A stretch of 39,293 nt of DNA from Paracoccaceae bacterium (GTDB lineage Bacteria; Pseudomonadota; Alphaproteobacteria; Rhodobacterales; Rhodobacteraceae): the NCBI GenBank assembly GCA_021775315.1, contig JAJFIC010000046.1, positions 1-39,293 of the forward strand. The letters run 5' to 3'. The notes under the pieces were generated by a model. That model had not been told where the DNA came from. It worked only from the letters and a program-made list of their open reading frames with translations, and did no database searches. The stretch's first letter is position 1. Every line of letters starts with the position of its first letter. The translations under genes and the position numbers were made by a program. Of this stretch, positions 9,275 through 17,162 are shown piece after piece.

Positions 9275-10040
9275 ATTTCGCGGCGTTTCCTTTGGTTATC
9301 AAGGGCAGGGCGGTCCGCAAGTCGTTGACGATTTGAACCTAGAGGTTCCGTCGGGCCAAATGCTGGGCGTCGTCGGGCCCAGCGGATGCGGCAAAACCAG
9401 CTTGCTGCGAATGGTCGCCGGGTTGCAGATGCCGACGACTGGTGAAATTCACTTCACAAATCCAAATGTCGTGGCCCAACCTAAAAGCTTTATGGCATTT
9501 CAGGACAGCGGCCTGTTTCCCTGGCTTTCTGTCCTGGATAACGCCTGTATCGGTCTAGAGGCGCAGGGTGTGGCCAAAACGGTGCGCCAGGGTCAGGTGC
9601 TGGACATGCTTAAACGCATTGATCTGGCCGATGTGGCCGATAAAAAACCCCATGAGTTGTCCGGCGGAATGCGCCAGCGGATTGCTTTGGTCCGACTGCT
9701 GGTCAGCGGTGGTGACATATTGCTGCTGGACGAACCACTTTCAGCGGTCGACGCCCAAACCCGTCGGTTTTTGCAACAAGAACTGCTCGATCTATGGTCC
9801 GCTCAGCCAAAAACCACGATCTATGTCACCCATGATATTGAAGAGGCCTTGACCCTATCGGATCGGGTCGTCGTGTTGTCACGCAATGGTGCGCGCATTT
9901 TGGCCGATATCACGGTCCCAACCCCCAGACCGCGCGTCGCTACGGCCCGCCCGACGCCAGACATTGAACGGCTTCGTTGGGAAATCTGGGCTATGCTGGC
10001 TGAAACTGATCCAAAAAGGGATGGGTCGCAAAATGCGTAA
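9264..10040 (+). CDS. ABC transporter ATP-binding protein (nitrate/sulfonate/THI5 type)
   Basis: Cytoplasmic ATPase of 258 residues with all motifs intact: Walker A GPSGCGKTS (38-46), Q-loop Gln80 in FQDSGLFPWLSV, signature LSGGMRQR (132-139), Walker B ILLLDEP (152-158), D-loop SAVDA and switch His190 (VTHD). The FPWLSVLDN sequence after the Q-loop is typical of the NrtD/SsuB/TauB/ThiZ group. The GTG at 9264 gives the standard N-terminus MKIEFRGVSFGY and overlaps the upstream stop by 11 bases; upstream in-frame codons lie inside the previous gene and are not family-like. The gene overlaps the permease by up to 20 bases. It powers uptake of a small organic solute, whose identity is unknown. 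Confidence 0.94.
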   Translation: MKIEFRGVSFGYQGQGGPQVVDDLNLEVPSGQMLGVVGPSGCGKTSLLRMVAGLQMPTTGEIHFTNPNVVAQPKSFMAFQDSGLFPWLSVLDNACIGLEAQGVAKTVRQGQVLDMLKRIDLADVADKKPHELSGGMRQRIALVRLLVSGGDILLLDEPLSAVDAQTRRFLQQELLDLWSAQPKTTIYVTHDIEEALTLSDRVVVLSRNGARILADITVPTPRPRVATARPTPDIERLRWEIWAMLAETDPKRDGSQNA

Positions 10041-10794
10041 GCTGGCCTGGCAGAACCGCCTTATCGGTGCAATTGTCCCACTTACGCTGGTTATTCTATG
10101 GGAACTGATGTCGCGCAACGGCATGATATCCCAGCTTTTCTTCCCACCGCCCAGCATGATCCTTGCGCGACTTTGGCAATTATCCCTGGACGGTACATTG
10201 CCCGCAAATGTCGGGGCTACCGTTGGGCGTGTCATCGTCGGGGTGCTGATCGGCGGCGGGTTTGGCTTGTTGCTGGGTCTGACCATGGGCATGTCGGCGC
10301 GGATCAATGCCGCCGCCGATGGCCTTGTATCGGTCACGCATCCTTTGCCTAAGATCGCGCTACTGCCGCTGTTTTTGGTGTTTTTTGGCTATGGCGAAAC
10401 GGCGCGACTGGTGCTGGTTGGGCTAAGTGCTGCCTTCCCGATGGTCATTGCGGCGCGTACGGCGGTGCACGGCATCGACCCTTTGTTGATCGACGTCTGC
10501 CAGTCCTACCGCATAACGGGTTTTTTGCGGCTGCGACGCCTGATTTTGCCCGCTTGCCGTCCAGTTGTCCTTGCAGGTCTGCGGTTGGCGATCAATACTG
10601 CTTTGATTGTGGCGATTTCGGTTGAGATGCTTGCCGCTAACAATGGGCTGGGCGCTATTTTGTGGTTCGGGTGGCAGACGATGCGACTTGAAGACATTTA
10701 TGGCGCCCTGTTTGTCATCGGCCTGCTCGGCTATATCGTGAGCAAGGTTATTTCCTGGGCCGAAACGCCCGTCAACAAAAGGACTATCAAGTGA
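10021..10794 (+). CDS. ABC transporter permease (nitrate/sulfonate/THI5 type)
   Basis: Integral membrane protein of 257 residues with about six hydrophobic helices (for example residues 15-31, 68-90, 113-135 and 228-245). The cytoplasmic EAA loop that docks on the ATPase is recognisable as SYRITGFLRLRRLILPACRP at about 161-180, with the conserved Gly and the LPA..P ending. LFFPPPSMILARL near the N-terminus is characteristic of SsuC/TauC/ThiX permeases. The start is ATG 10021 or ATG 10033; AAAAAGGG directly precedes the first and would suit the second better, and both overlap the ATPase gene end. Its stop overlaps the GTG of the binding-protein gene (GTGA). Confidence 0.92.
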   Translation: MGRKMRKLAWQNRLIGAIVPLTLVILWELMSRNGMISQLFFPPPSMILARLWQLSLDGTLPANVGATVGRVIVGVLIGGGFGLLLGLTMGMSARINAAADGLVSVTHPLPKIALLPLFLVFFGYGETARLVLVGLSAAFPMVIAARTAVHGIDPLLIDVCQSYRITGFLRLRRLILPACRPVVLAGLRLAINTALIVAISVEMLAANNGLGAILWFGWQTMRLEDIYGALFVIGLLGYIVSKVISWAETPVNKRTIK

Positions 10795-11744
10795 ATTCTG
10801 TGACCATATCCGGCCTGTTCTCCCTCGCGGTATTGGCCCTGACTGCGGCCCCGGCAGCAAGTGAAGAGGTAAGTGTTGTTGTGCTGCCGTATCTGTCGCA
10901 AGCGCCGATCTTTATCGCCATCGAAGAGGGGATGTTTGAACGCGAAGGCATTACCGTCAACCGCGTTGACATGAAAAGCAGCCGCCCGGTGGTTCCCGGG
11001 ATCATGTCAGGTGAATTTGACATGGCAATGGCGGTGCCGACAGCCGGGTTTTACAACGCAATCGACCGGGGCGGTAAGGGTCGCATCGTCGGTCCGGGGG
11101 TTACGTTTACCGCCGGTTCCTGTGAATATCTGGCCTATTACGGACGCCAGGGATTTGACCGTGACAGCTTTACCACCGGGCAGGAAATGAAGGTCAATCT
11201 CAGTGCTGATGCGATCACGTTTGAAGGTTATCTAAGTGGCCTGATGAACAAAATGCCCGGTGCTGAAAAGCTGAGTTTCGAGTTTCTGGAGATGCCAGCC
11301 TACACCCAAGGCGACGCGCTGACGGCCGGCAGCATTGATGTGGCTTTCACAGCGGAACCATGGGTCACGCGGTTCAACGATGCCGGTTTAGGGCAGGTCA
11401 CGATGGGGGCGTCAGAAATTCTGCCGGACGGGCAATACGGCACCTTAATGTTTTCCGCCCGACTGGCTGACAGTGATCCAGCCCTCGGGGCGCGGGTGAA
11501 ACGGGCGATGGATGCTGCGATAAGCCAGTATAACGAGGGGAAAACCGCGCGAAATCTGGACATTTTGGCAAAGTATACCGGCCTGTCGATTGACGTTATT
11601 AACCGGGCCTGTTGGGCCTCTGTGCCAAGCGACGGCGTGGTGCGCGTTGACAGCCTGATGGCGTATCAGGGCTGGTTGCAGGCCAATGACATCATTGATC
11701 GCGTCATACCCGTCGACGAAATGATTGTTGAGATTGCCAAATAA
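10791..11744 (+). CDS. ABC transporter substrate-binding protein, NMT1/THI5-like
   Basis: Protein of 317 residues with a Sec signal peptide (about 1-24, ending APAAS) and no lipobox Cys. The mature part has the fold typical of SsuA/THI5-like receptors: LSQAPIFIAIEEGMFEREGI at the N-terminus, in which a helix follows the first strand, then GEFDMAMAVPTAGFYNAI (the loop that usually contacts ligand) and the second-lobe GDALTAGSIDVAFTAEPWVTRF. The GTG start overlaps the permease stop by 4 bases and the stop shares one base with the A-T gene start. Relatives bind sulfonates, nitrate, riboflavin-like compounds or thiamine pyrimidines, so the ligand remains open. The adjacent adenylating enzyme suggests a carboxylic acid. 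Confidence 0.9.
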   Translation: MNSVTISGLFSLAVLALTAAPAASEEVSVVVLPYLSQAPIFIAIEEGMFEREGITVNRVDMKSSRPVVPGIMSGEFDMAMAVPTAGFYNAIDRGGKGRIVGPGVTFTAGSCEYLAYYGRQGFDRDSFTTGQEMKVNLSADAITFEGYLSGLMNKMPGAEKLSFEFLEMPAYTQGDALTAGSIDVAFTAEPWVTRFNDAGLGQVTMGASEILPDGQYGTLMFSARLADSDPALGARVKRAMDAAISQYNEGKTARNLDILAKYTGLSIDVINRACWASVPSDGVVRVDSLMAYQGWLQANDIIDRVIPVDEMIVEIAK

Positions 11745-13582
11745 TGATCCCGTTTGACTATTCCGAGGTCGACGGCACCATTGGTGAACGGTTTGTGCGT
11801 GTGGCCAAATCACAGCCAAACGCAATCGCGATTGCGGATGGCGATCGAAGCTGGACCTATCAGGACGTTCTTGATGCATCCGACGCTTATGCAAGCGGCT
11901 TTTCCCGTCTGGCGCAGGGCAAGGCCGCAGCCCTGATCTTCAGCCATAATGCTGAGGCGATCATCGCACTGATGGGGGCGATACGGGCAGGGGTGCCTGC
12001 CATTCCGATTGATCCACAGGCCCCTCCGGCCTCGATTTCCGATTGTCTGGTCGAATGTCAGGTTGTCGTCACCGAAGCGGGTCATGCCGAATGGTGCCGG
12101 GAACAGATCACTGATGTGCCCGTGGCCGTCGGCCCGGATGGGCTTGCGCAGTCCGCTGCAACTCAACATGACGGCCCGTGGCCCGAGGCCACGCCCTATG
12201 GTGCATGCGTCATTTACCTGACTTCTGGAACCACTGGTGGATCAAAAGGCGCCATGCGAACAAACCGGGCTTTGTGCCGCCACGTTTGGCAATTGCCCCA
12301 ATATCATGGCTATGGGCCGAATGACCGTCAGGCGCATATGTCCTCGTTCGCGTTTGGTGGGTCGGTTCCCGTGGTTTTTGGGGGCTTACTGACCGGTGGT
12401 ACGATCGACATTTTCGATATGCGCAAAACTGACGCCGTTGGATTTGCCCGGGCCATCAGGCAAAGGGGCGTCACGATTTTGCAATTAACCCCGTCTTTGA
12501 TGCGCGAACTGGTGGACATTCTGGCCGCGCAAAAGGACGATTGGCAACCGCGATTGATCGTGGTTGGTGGTGAAAAGTTGCATGGGGCCGATTTGCTCGC
12601 CCTGCGCGACAAGCTGGGCTGGAGCTGCCCTGTTGTTCACCGATTGGCCAGCAGCGAGGCCGGGATCATTGCGGAATGGCAGGTTGATTTGAAGGGTCTG
12701 GCGGCTGAAGCCGCCGTTCCCGTGGGCTTTGCCGTCAGAAACCGCGAACTGACCATTGTTGATGATGCAAACCAACCCGTCGCGCCGGGTGAAAACGGTG
12801 AGATCGTGATAACCGGCGACTATTTGGCAAGCGGATACTGGCAACGCCCCGACCTGACCGAAAGTAAGTTCTTTCCTGAACCCCTGCCGGATGCGCCGGA
12901 TCGGCAACGCCTGAAAACCGGGGATTTGGGGCGCCTAAGGGACAATGGACTGCTCGAATTCCTTGGTCGCATGGACAGCCTCGTCAAAATCCGGGGGTAC
13001 CGTGTGGAACTTGGCGCGGTCGAAACCGGCCTGCGCCAGTTGACCGGGGTTTCAGATGCGGCCGTGGTGGTGCAATCCAGTCAGCGCGGGGCCGACTATC
13101 TGGTGGCTTACGTTCAGCGTGGCCGCAATGCGCGTGTAAATGGGTTGGATCTGCGGACGGAACTGCAAAGCCTGATGCCGGAATATATGGTGCCGCGCCG
13201 GGTTGTTGTGCTGGATGAGTTTCCCCTGACCTCGGGCGGCAAACTTGCCCGCAACCGATTGCCAGCCGTTGGCCGGGATCGCCCTGAAGGATTGCCCGAA
13301 ACTGTGGCACCGAAAGGGGACATGCAGTGTCGATTGGCCAAGATTTGGTCCGAGGTGCTCGAGCTTGATGAGATCAGCCAAAGGGATGACTTTTACGACC
13401 TTGGCGGCGACTCGCTTGATGCGCTTCAGGTGGCGATGACCCTGCAAAAACAGTTGGATGTCGAGTTTTTTGAAACGGATTTATTCCTGCATTCCGATCT
13501 GTCGGGTATGGCCGAAACGGCCGAGCACCTGTGCAAGGTGCCGGATAGCGCGCAGCACGACAGTACTACGCTTGGTATTTAA
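11744..13582 (+). CDS. Stand-alone adenylation plus carrier-protein (A-T) didomain, NRPS-like
   Basis: Protein of 612 residues: an AMP-forming adenylation domain (about 10-510) and a peptidyl-carrier domain (about 525-600). Core motifs are A3 YLTSGTTGGSKGAM (158-171), A7 KTGDLGRL (391-398), A8 GRMDSLVKIRGYRVELGAVE (408-427) and A10 PLTSGGKLARNRL with Lys500. The carrier motif DLGGDSLDALQ has Ser557 for the phosphopantetheine arm. The enzyme should activate a carboxylic acid with ATP and load it on its own carrier. There is no condensation, reductase or thioesterase domain. In the pocket, the position of the Asp that binds alpha-amino groups is Gly205 (FGGSV), A5 is the unusual HRLASSEAG, and an Arg (about 300) falls in the pocket region, so an ordinary alpha-amino acid is unlikely. 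It shares its start with the stop of the binding-protein gene. The product pathway is unknown. Confidence 0.92.
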   Translation: MIPFDYSEVDGTIGERFVRVAKSQPNAIAIADGDRSWTYQDVLDASDAYASGFSRLAQGKAAALIFSHNAEAIIALMGAIRAGVPAIPIDPQAPPASISDCLVECQVVVTEAGHAEWCREQITDVPVAVGPDGLAQSAATQHDGPWPEATPYGACVIYLTSGTTGGSKGAMRTNRALCRHVWQLPQYHGYGPNDRQAHMSSFAFGGSVPVVFGGLLTGGTIDIFDMRKTDAVGFARAIRQRGVTILQLTPSLMRELVDILAAQKDDWQPRLIVVGGEKLHGADLLALRDKLGWSCPVVHRLASSEAGIIAEWQVDLKGLAAEAAVPVGFAVRNRELTIVDDANQPVAPGENGEIVITGDYLASGYWQRPDLTESKFFPEPLPDAPDRQRLKTGDLGRLRDNGLLEFLGRMDSLVKIRGYRVELGAVETGLRQLTGVSDAAVVVQSSQRGADYLVAYVQRGRNARVNGLDLRTELQSLMPEYMVPRRVVVLDEFPLTSGGKLARNRLPAVGRDRPEGLPETVAPKGDMQCRLAKIWSEVLELDEISQRDDFYDLGGDSLDALQVAMTLQKQLDVEFFETDLFLHSDLSGMAETAEHLCKVPDSAQHDSTTLGI

Positions 13583-13634
13583 CACGCCACAGGTGACCGC
13601 GCTGTCTTTCAGCAGTGCTGTTCAGCTCGGCGCA

Positions 13635-13940
13635 CTACTTCTTTTCAGTACAGTTAATCGAGCTTGAATCGGTTTCATAAATCACGACGGTGTGGCCCTT
13701 ATTATAGGACTTAACCATCATTTCCCGGGTGCGCGGAAGGGACCATCGGGTGATGTTACACCACTGTTCTGACGAGCAACTGGCGTTGTAATTCGACTGG
13801 CACCGCGACTGGCTGGTGTACAAAGCCCTGCGCCCATTATCGCCCTGAACCTGCCAATCCGGCGTCAGTGCTAGTGCGGCACTGCCATAGAAAAAGGTTG
13901 AGCCGAGCACAGTCAAAGCAAGGAACCTGGATAAATTCAT
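13635..13940 (-). CDS. Small secreted cysteine-containing protein, unknown
   Basis: Protein of 101 residues with a clear signal peptide (about 1-25, hydrophobic core LALTVLGSTFFYGSAALA) and a mature part with four Cys (47, 55, 61, 97), enough for two disulfides in the periplasm. An excellent Shine-Dalgarno (TTAGGAG) lies about 6 bases before the ATG at 13940, which argues that the gene is real. It is transcribed convergently with the A-T operon, with only 52 bases between. I do not recognise the family. Confidence 0.7.
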   Translation of the reverse strand: MNLSRFLALTVLGSTFFYGSAALALTPDWQVQGDNGRRALYTSQSRCQSNYNASCSSEQWCNITRWSLPRTREMMVKSYNKGHTVVIYETDSSSINCTEKK

Positions 13941-14172
13941 ATCAATTCTCCTAAATTTTTCGTATTTTCACCCTTGAAGATACCAAAACCACGAAAATTC
14001 GCAAGTTTGCGGCCGGGTTGCCATTTGACCCATCTCAAAACGAGGTAATGCTCAACCGCTAAGGCGTGCTGGGAACAAGGGACAAGGCCCGGCTTATAAT
14101 GGGGGTGAAACCAGTGTAAAACTATACCTTTTGGAGTACTGTGGGCTATCAACAATGTGTGGAGCGTAAAAC

Positions 14173-14580
14173 GTGGACATCAAGAAATGCGGCTCTAGGC
14201 CGTCGGCAGCCGGGCCAGAAGAATTTTTTACGGGACAAGTTCGTATGGACCCAGTCATCACGGCACCTGACCCTGCCAGAGTCCAATCTGTAGTTGTAAC
14301 GTTCGAACCTTTGGCCCGAACAGCATGGCACACCCATCCGTTAGGTCAAACGCTGGTCGTTCTTTCAGGTCTCGGACTGGTGCAAACGTGGAATGGCCCG
14401 ATCCAGGAAATCCGTCCCGGAGATACCGTCTGGTTCGAGCCGGGTGAAAAGCACTGGCATGGTGCATCGCCCAGTGTTGCGATGTCACATCTTGCGATTC
14501 AAGAAGCCCAGGACGGCTCGCCAGTAACGTGGTTGGAGAAAGTGACGGATGAACAATATGGTGGATCGCTAAGTTCCTGA
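14173..14580 (+). CDS. Small cupin-fold protein
   Basis: Protein of 135 residues with one cupin barrel. Motif 1 is [17 protein letters not shown], with His53, His55 and Gln59 as metal ligands; motif 2 is [15 protein letters not shown], with His94 as the fourth ligand. The HxH-Gln-His set and the short length match the small cupins that include Mn-dependent hydroxynitrile-lyase-like proteins and the gamma-carboxymuconolactone-associated cupins. The catalytic reaction is not predictable. The start is GTG 14173. The gene stands alone at the edge of the accessory region. Confidence 0.82.
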   Translation: MDIKKCGSRPSAAGPEEFFTGQVRMDPVITAPDPARVQSVVVTFEPLARTAWHTHPLGQTLVVLSGLGLVQTWNGPIQEIRPGDTVWFEPGEKHWHGASPSVAMSHLAIQEAQDGSPVTWLEKVTDEQYGGSLSS

Positions 14581-15148
14581 ACCAGTTGGAAACGGGTAAA
14601 TCCAGGGTTTACGCGTTCTTGCCCGCAGTAGCCTAGAACCGCCGACTGCCAATTTGTACTGTCGACACAACGCGGACTCAAACGCCCAAAATGGCATTTC
14701 TAAGGCTATTATTCCTCTGGACGTTTCGCGGTTCTTGCGCATGGTGAAATGCTTGTTGAGATCGCGAATATGTAGAGGCAAAGGTATTTCGGGGGCGCAT
14801 TCTCTGAGCGCGCACCGTTCTGTCGCGCTATTGGTGATTTCGGTCGATGAACTGATATATCCAGACTCGGTAATCGTTGCGGTGGGGCACAAATAGCGTG
14901 ACTGGATTGAGGCAGCTCGGGCAACCGAATGCCCGAAATGAACTAAGCTGCGGTTTTCTCGTTAGAGAAGAGGTCTTGCCAAAACTCATAAGTTTTAGTC
15001 ACCGGCGAAAACTATCGTCTTTGTCCGCCGAGGACCAAGAGCGGCCATTGGTGCAGCCGCAGAGCCTTTAGATGATGAGATAACTGTAGCTGAAGCGTAA
15101 GGGTGGTGACAGGCATGCTCGGACCCGGCGAGATGCCCGCATCCATCG
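14581..15148 (+). other. 568-base region without a recognisable gene
   Basis: Both strands carry only short open frames (up to about 107 codons on the minus strand, 14569-14892) with no recognisable domain, no good ribosome-binding site and an atypical composition. No terminator hairpin with a T-run was seen. The stretch may be decayed coding DNA of the accessory region, but I could not identify a parent gene. Confidence 0.5.
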
Positions 15149-15916
15149 CTAAATCGAGCGCTTTAGTATGAATCGCGGGACCAGTCGTCGCCGAAGGATA
15201 TGATAAGTAATCTTGTGCCAAAGTCCCGGCACGCAGATCAATTTTCCGGTCCCAAGCTGGCGGAGCGAAGTCGTGGTCACCGTATCAACATTCATCCAGT
15301 AAAAGGATGGGATCTTTGATACCGCCGCTAGTTTGTAAAACTCAGTGTCGTGAAAGGATGTCCGGATATAGGCCGGGACCAGCAGTTGCAGCTTGATCCC
15401 GACAGGCGCATATTCAGCCTCTAGATTTCGCGTGAAGGCCTCCACAAAGCACTTGGTTGACCCATACATGGCGTTGCCAGCGCTGTACAGGTACGCAGCC
15501 TGGCCCGAGATATTGATGATTGCACCTTTCTTGCATTCCCGCATCTGTGGCAGGACCGCCCGGCAACATCGTATCATGCTCGCGACGTGCACGTTCAACA
15601 TGTCGATATGGGCATCCGCATCGAGTCCATGAAATTCTACCGGAGCGCCATACCCGGCGGAATTGATCAAAAGGTCCACGTTTTTCAGCGCGCTCAGCCG
15701 GTCGGCAACACGAACCTGATCCTTGACCTTCGACAGATCCGCAACCACAGCTTCGACCTCGATGCCATACTGGGCCGATAGTTCATCCGCTAGGGCTTCA
15801 AGCTTTTTGCGCTTGATGTCGATCAGGACCAGTCGGGCCCCCCGGGCGGCAAGATTGATGGCGAAGGATTTGCCGATACCATTAGCACCGCCTGTGATCA
15901 CCGCCAGTTCAGCCAT
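15149..15916 (-). CDS. Short-chain dehydrogenase/reductase (SDR), first of pair
   Basis: Classical SDR of 255 residues. The cofactor motif TGGANGIG is at 8-15, Asp and Lys after the second strand (LIDIKRKK) contact the nucleotide, the NSAG motif follows LLI at about 85, the catalytic Ser is in IINISGQAAY, and YGSTK supplies catalytic Tyr and Lys. The basic residues after Asp suggest possible NADP preference, though this is uncertain. The C-terminus has an amphipathic basic tail (HKITYHILRRRLVPRFILK), as in membrane-associated SDRs of the DltE/YqjQ type. Its ATG (15916) overlaps the stop of the upstream SDR by 8 bases, so the two are translationally coupled. The substrate is unknown; a lipid or steroid-like ketone would fit the tail. 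Confidence 0.88.
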   Translation of the reverse strand: MAELAVITGGANGIGKSFAINLAARGARLVLIDIKRKKLEALADELSAQYGIEVEAVVADLSKVKDQVRVADRLSALKNVDLLINSAGYGAPVEFHGLDADAHIDMLNVHVASMIRCCRAVLPQMRECKKGAIINISGQAAYLYSAGNAMYGSTKCFVEAFTRNLEAEYAPVGIKLQLLVPAYIRTSFHDTEFYKLAAVSKIPSFYWMNVDTVTTTSLRQLGTGKLICVPGLWHKITYHILRRRLVPRFILKRSI

Positions 15917-16814
15917 CCGGACGCGCCAGTTTTTTGCGAATGGCCGCAAGGTTCAGATGCCGGTCTACAAAGAAATCGAACACCCGGTCTGGCAGAAGTC
16001 TTGGCGCGATCCAGAATCGGATCCAGTCATCCGGTATGACATAACGCGCCCTTGGTCTTCGTTTTGTCAGTGCCTTGATAATACGGTCGGTGGTCTTGGA
16101 GACCGGGAGCGCGTGCTTGCCTATGGTGACCGTATCGATATGTTTCAGGATCGGGGCGTAATCGGTATGCGAATAATCGGTGCTGATCCCCCGGCTCTTT
16201 TCCCACATCGGTGTCGCGATATTGCCGGGCTGGATCACGATGACATCCACACCGTAGATAAGAAGTTCACGCCGCAGCGAATCCGACAGGGCCTCAAGCG
16301 CATGTTTCGAGGCAGCGTAGGGGCCCATGAAGGGATAGGCGTTTCGCCCACTCAGGGCGCTGATATTCACAATTCTGCCCGGTTTCCCCCAACGATCGCG
16401 GGATATTTTGAGAAGTGGTAGAAAAGCCTGAACAGTATGTAGCACGCCCATGACGTTCACATTAAAATGCCGCTGCATCAATTCCGCCTTGATATCCGCA
16501 AGGGGGCCGGAAATCGAGATGCCTGCTGAATTGACAAGGCCGAGTATCCCCTGTTCACCAACGGCTGCCAAGACATCCTTGGCTGCTTGGGCTGCGCCGG
16601 CCTCATCGGTCACGTCAAACCTCAGTGGGATGAGGTTGTCGCCCAGATTGGCTATTAGGCGTGCGCCATCCTCTGCCTTGCGAACACAAGCAAACACCCT
16701 GAATCCCTGCTCTACAAGAGCCGTGGTTGCTGCAAGCCCAATGCCGGACGACGCGCCAGTAACCACGTAATTCCCGGTCGGACGTCCAAGCCCAGCTTCA
16801 AGTTGTTGATGCAT
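15909..16814 (-). CDS. Short-chain dehydrogenase/reductase (SDR), second of pair
   Basis: Classical SDR of 301 residues, with TGASSGIG at 19-26, NSAGIS after LGLV, the catalytic Ser in IVNISALSGRNAYP, and YAASKHALEALSDSLRREL with Tyr and Lys of YxxxK. QPGNIATPMWEK follows the active site as in retinol/hydroxysteroid dehydrogenase-like enzymes. The C-terminal part (DDWIRFWIAPRLLPDRVFDFFVDRHL) is hydrophobic and could contact membranes. The ATG 16814 was chosen over one 30 bases upstream because CGAGG lies about 8 bases before it. It heads a two-gene unit with the overlapping downstream SDR. They probably act on related substrates, perhaps as sequential oxidation and reduction steps. Confidence 0.88.
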   Translation of the reverse strand: MHQQLEAGLGRPTGNYVVTGASSGIGLAATTALVEQGFRVFACVRKAEDGARLIANLGDNLIPLRFDVTDEAGAAQAAKDVLAAVGEQGILGLVNSAGISISGPLADIKAELMQRHFNVNVMGVLHTVQAFLPLLKISRDRWGKPGRIVNISALSGRNAYPFMGPYAASKHALEALSDSLRRELLIYGVDVIVIQPGNIATPMWEKSRGISTDYSHTDYAPILKHIDTVTIGKHALPVSKTTDRIIKALTKRRPRARYVIPDDWIRFWIAPRLLPDRVFDFFVDRHLNLAAIRKKLARPDG

Positions 16815-16902
16815 GCTCGTGCCTCGGTGAACGGAAATTGACAACGGTCACCGTCACTATCGGTGCAGGGCCGTAAATTGTAAACTGGTCTTCGAGACTT
16901 GA

Positions 16903-17025
16903 TTCTTCTCCGGCCCGTCGCAAGCCAAACGCGCGTACGCGGTTGTGTTTCTGGCCTCTGACGACGCCAGCTTTGTGAACGGAACAGCGACCTATTTGGA
17001 CAACGGTTGGCACGCCAAGAGGTAA
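16903..17025 (+). pseudogene. C-terminal stub of a third SDR gene
   Basis: On the plus strand an open frame preceded by an in-frame stop reads through AVVFLASDDASFVNGTATYL and ends in a TAA at 17023-17025. This is the standard end of classical SDR enzymes (VxFLASDxASFVxGxxxxVDGGW), in which the last strand and helix close the Rossmann fold. No SDR N-terminus is found to the left, where the intact SDR pair lies on the other strand. I read it as a remnant left after deletion or rearrangement. Confidence 0.7.
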
Positions 17026-17099
17026 TGTCGGCAAGGTAAGTGTCGCCCTCCTTTCGCAATGCTGCAAACGCAACATAATGACAGCCGCCATTAGAGCAG

Positions 17100-17162
17100 G
17101 CGCAGCTAAAACCCGCGTTGTCTCCAATAGCAGACCTTGGTGCAAGACGCAGCTAATGTCCG
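17100..17162 (+). repeat. Imperfect direct repeat, copy 1
   Basis: About 60 bases similar to 18048-18112, in the same orientation. The best conserved core is CAATAGCAGACC[T/C]TGGTGCA, followed by a looser match through AATGT. It begins in both copies with CGCAGC(T)AAAA. The stop codon of the HEAT/immunity-like gene falls inside this copy. Confidence 0.6.

Noticed and set aside
14569-14892. 107-codon minus-strand open frame in the gene-poor region
   Set aside because: No recognisable motif, no good ribosome-binding site, and the sequence overlaps the end of the cupin gene.
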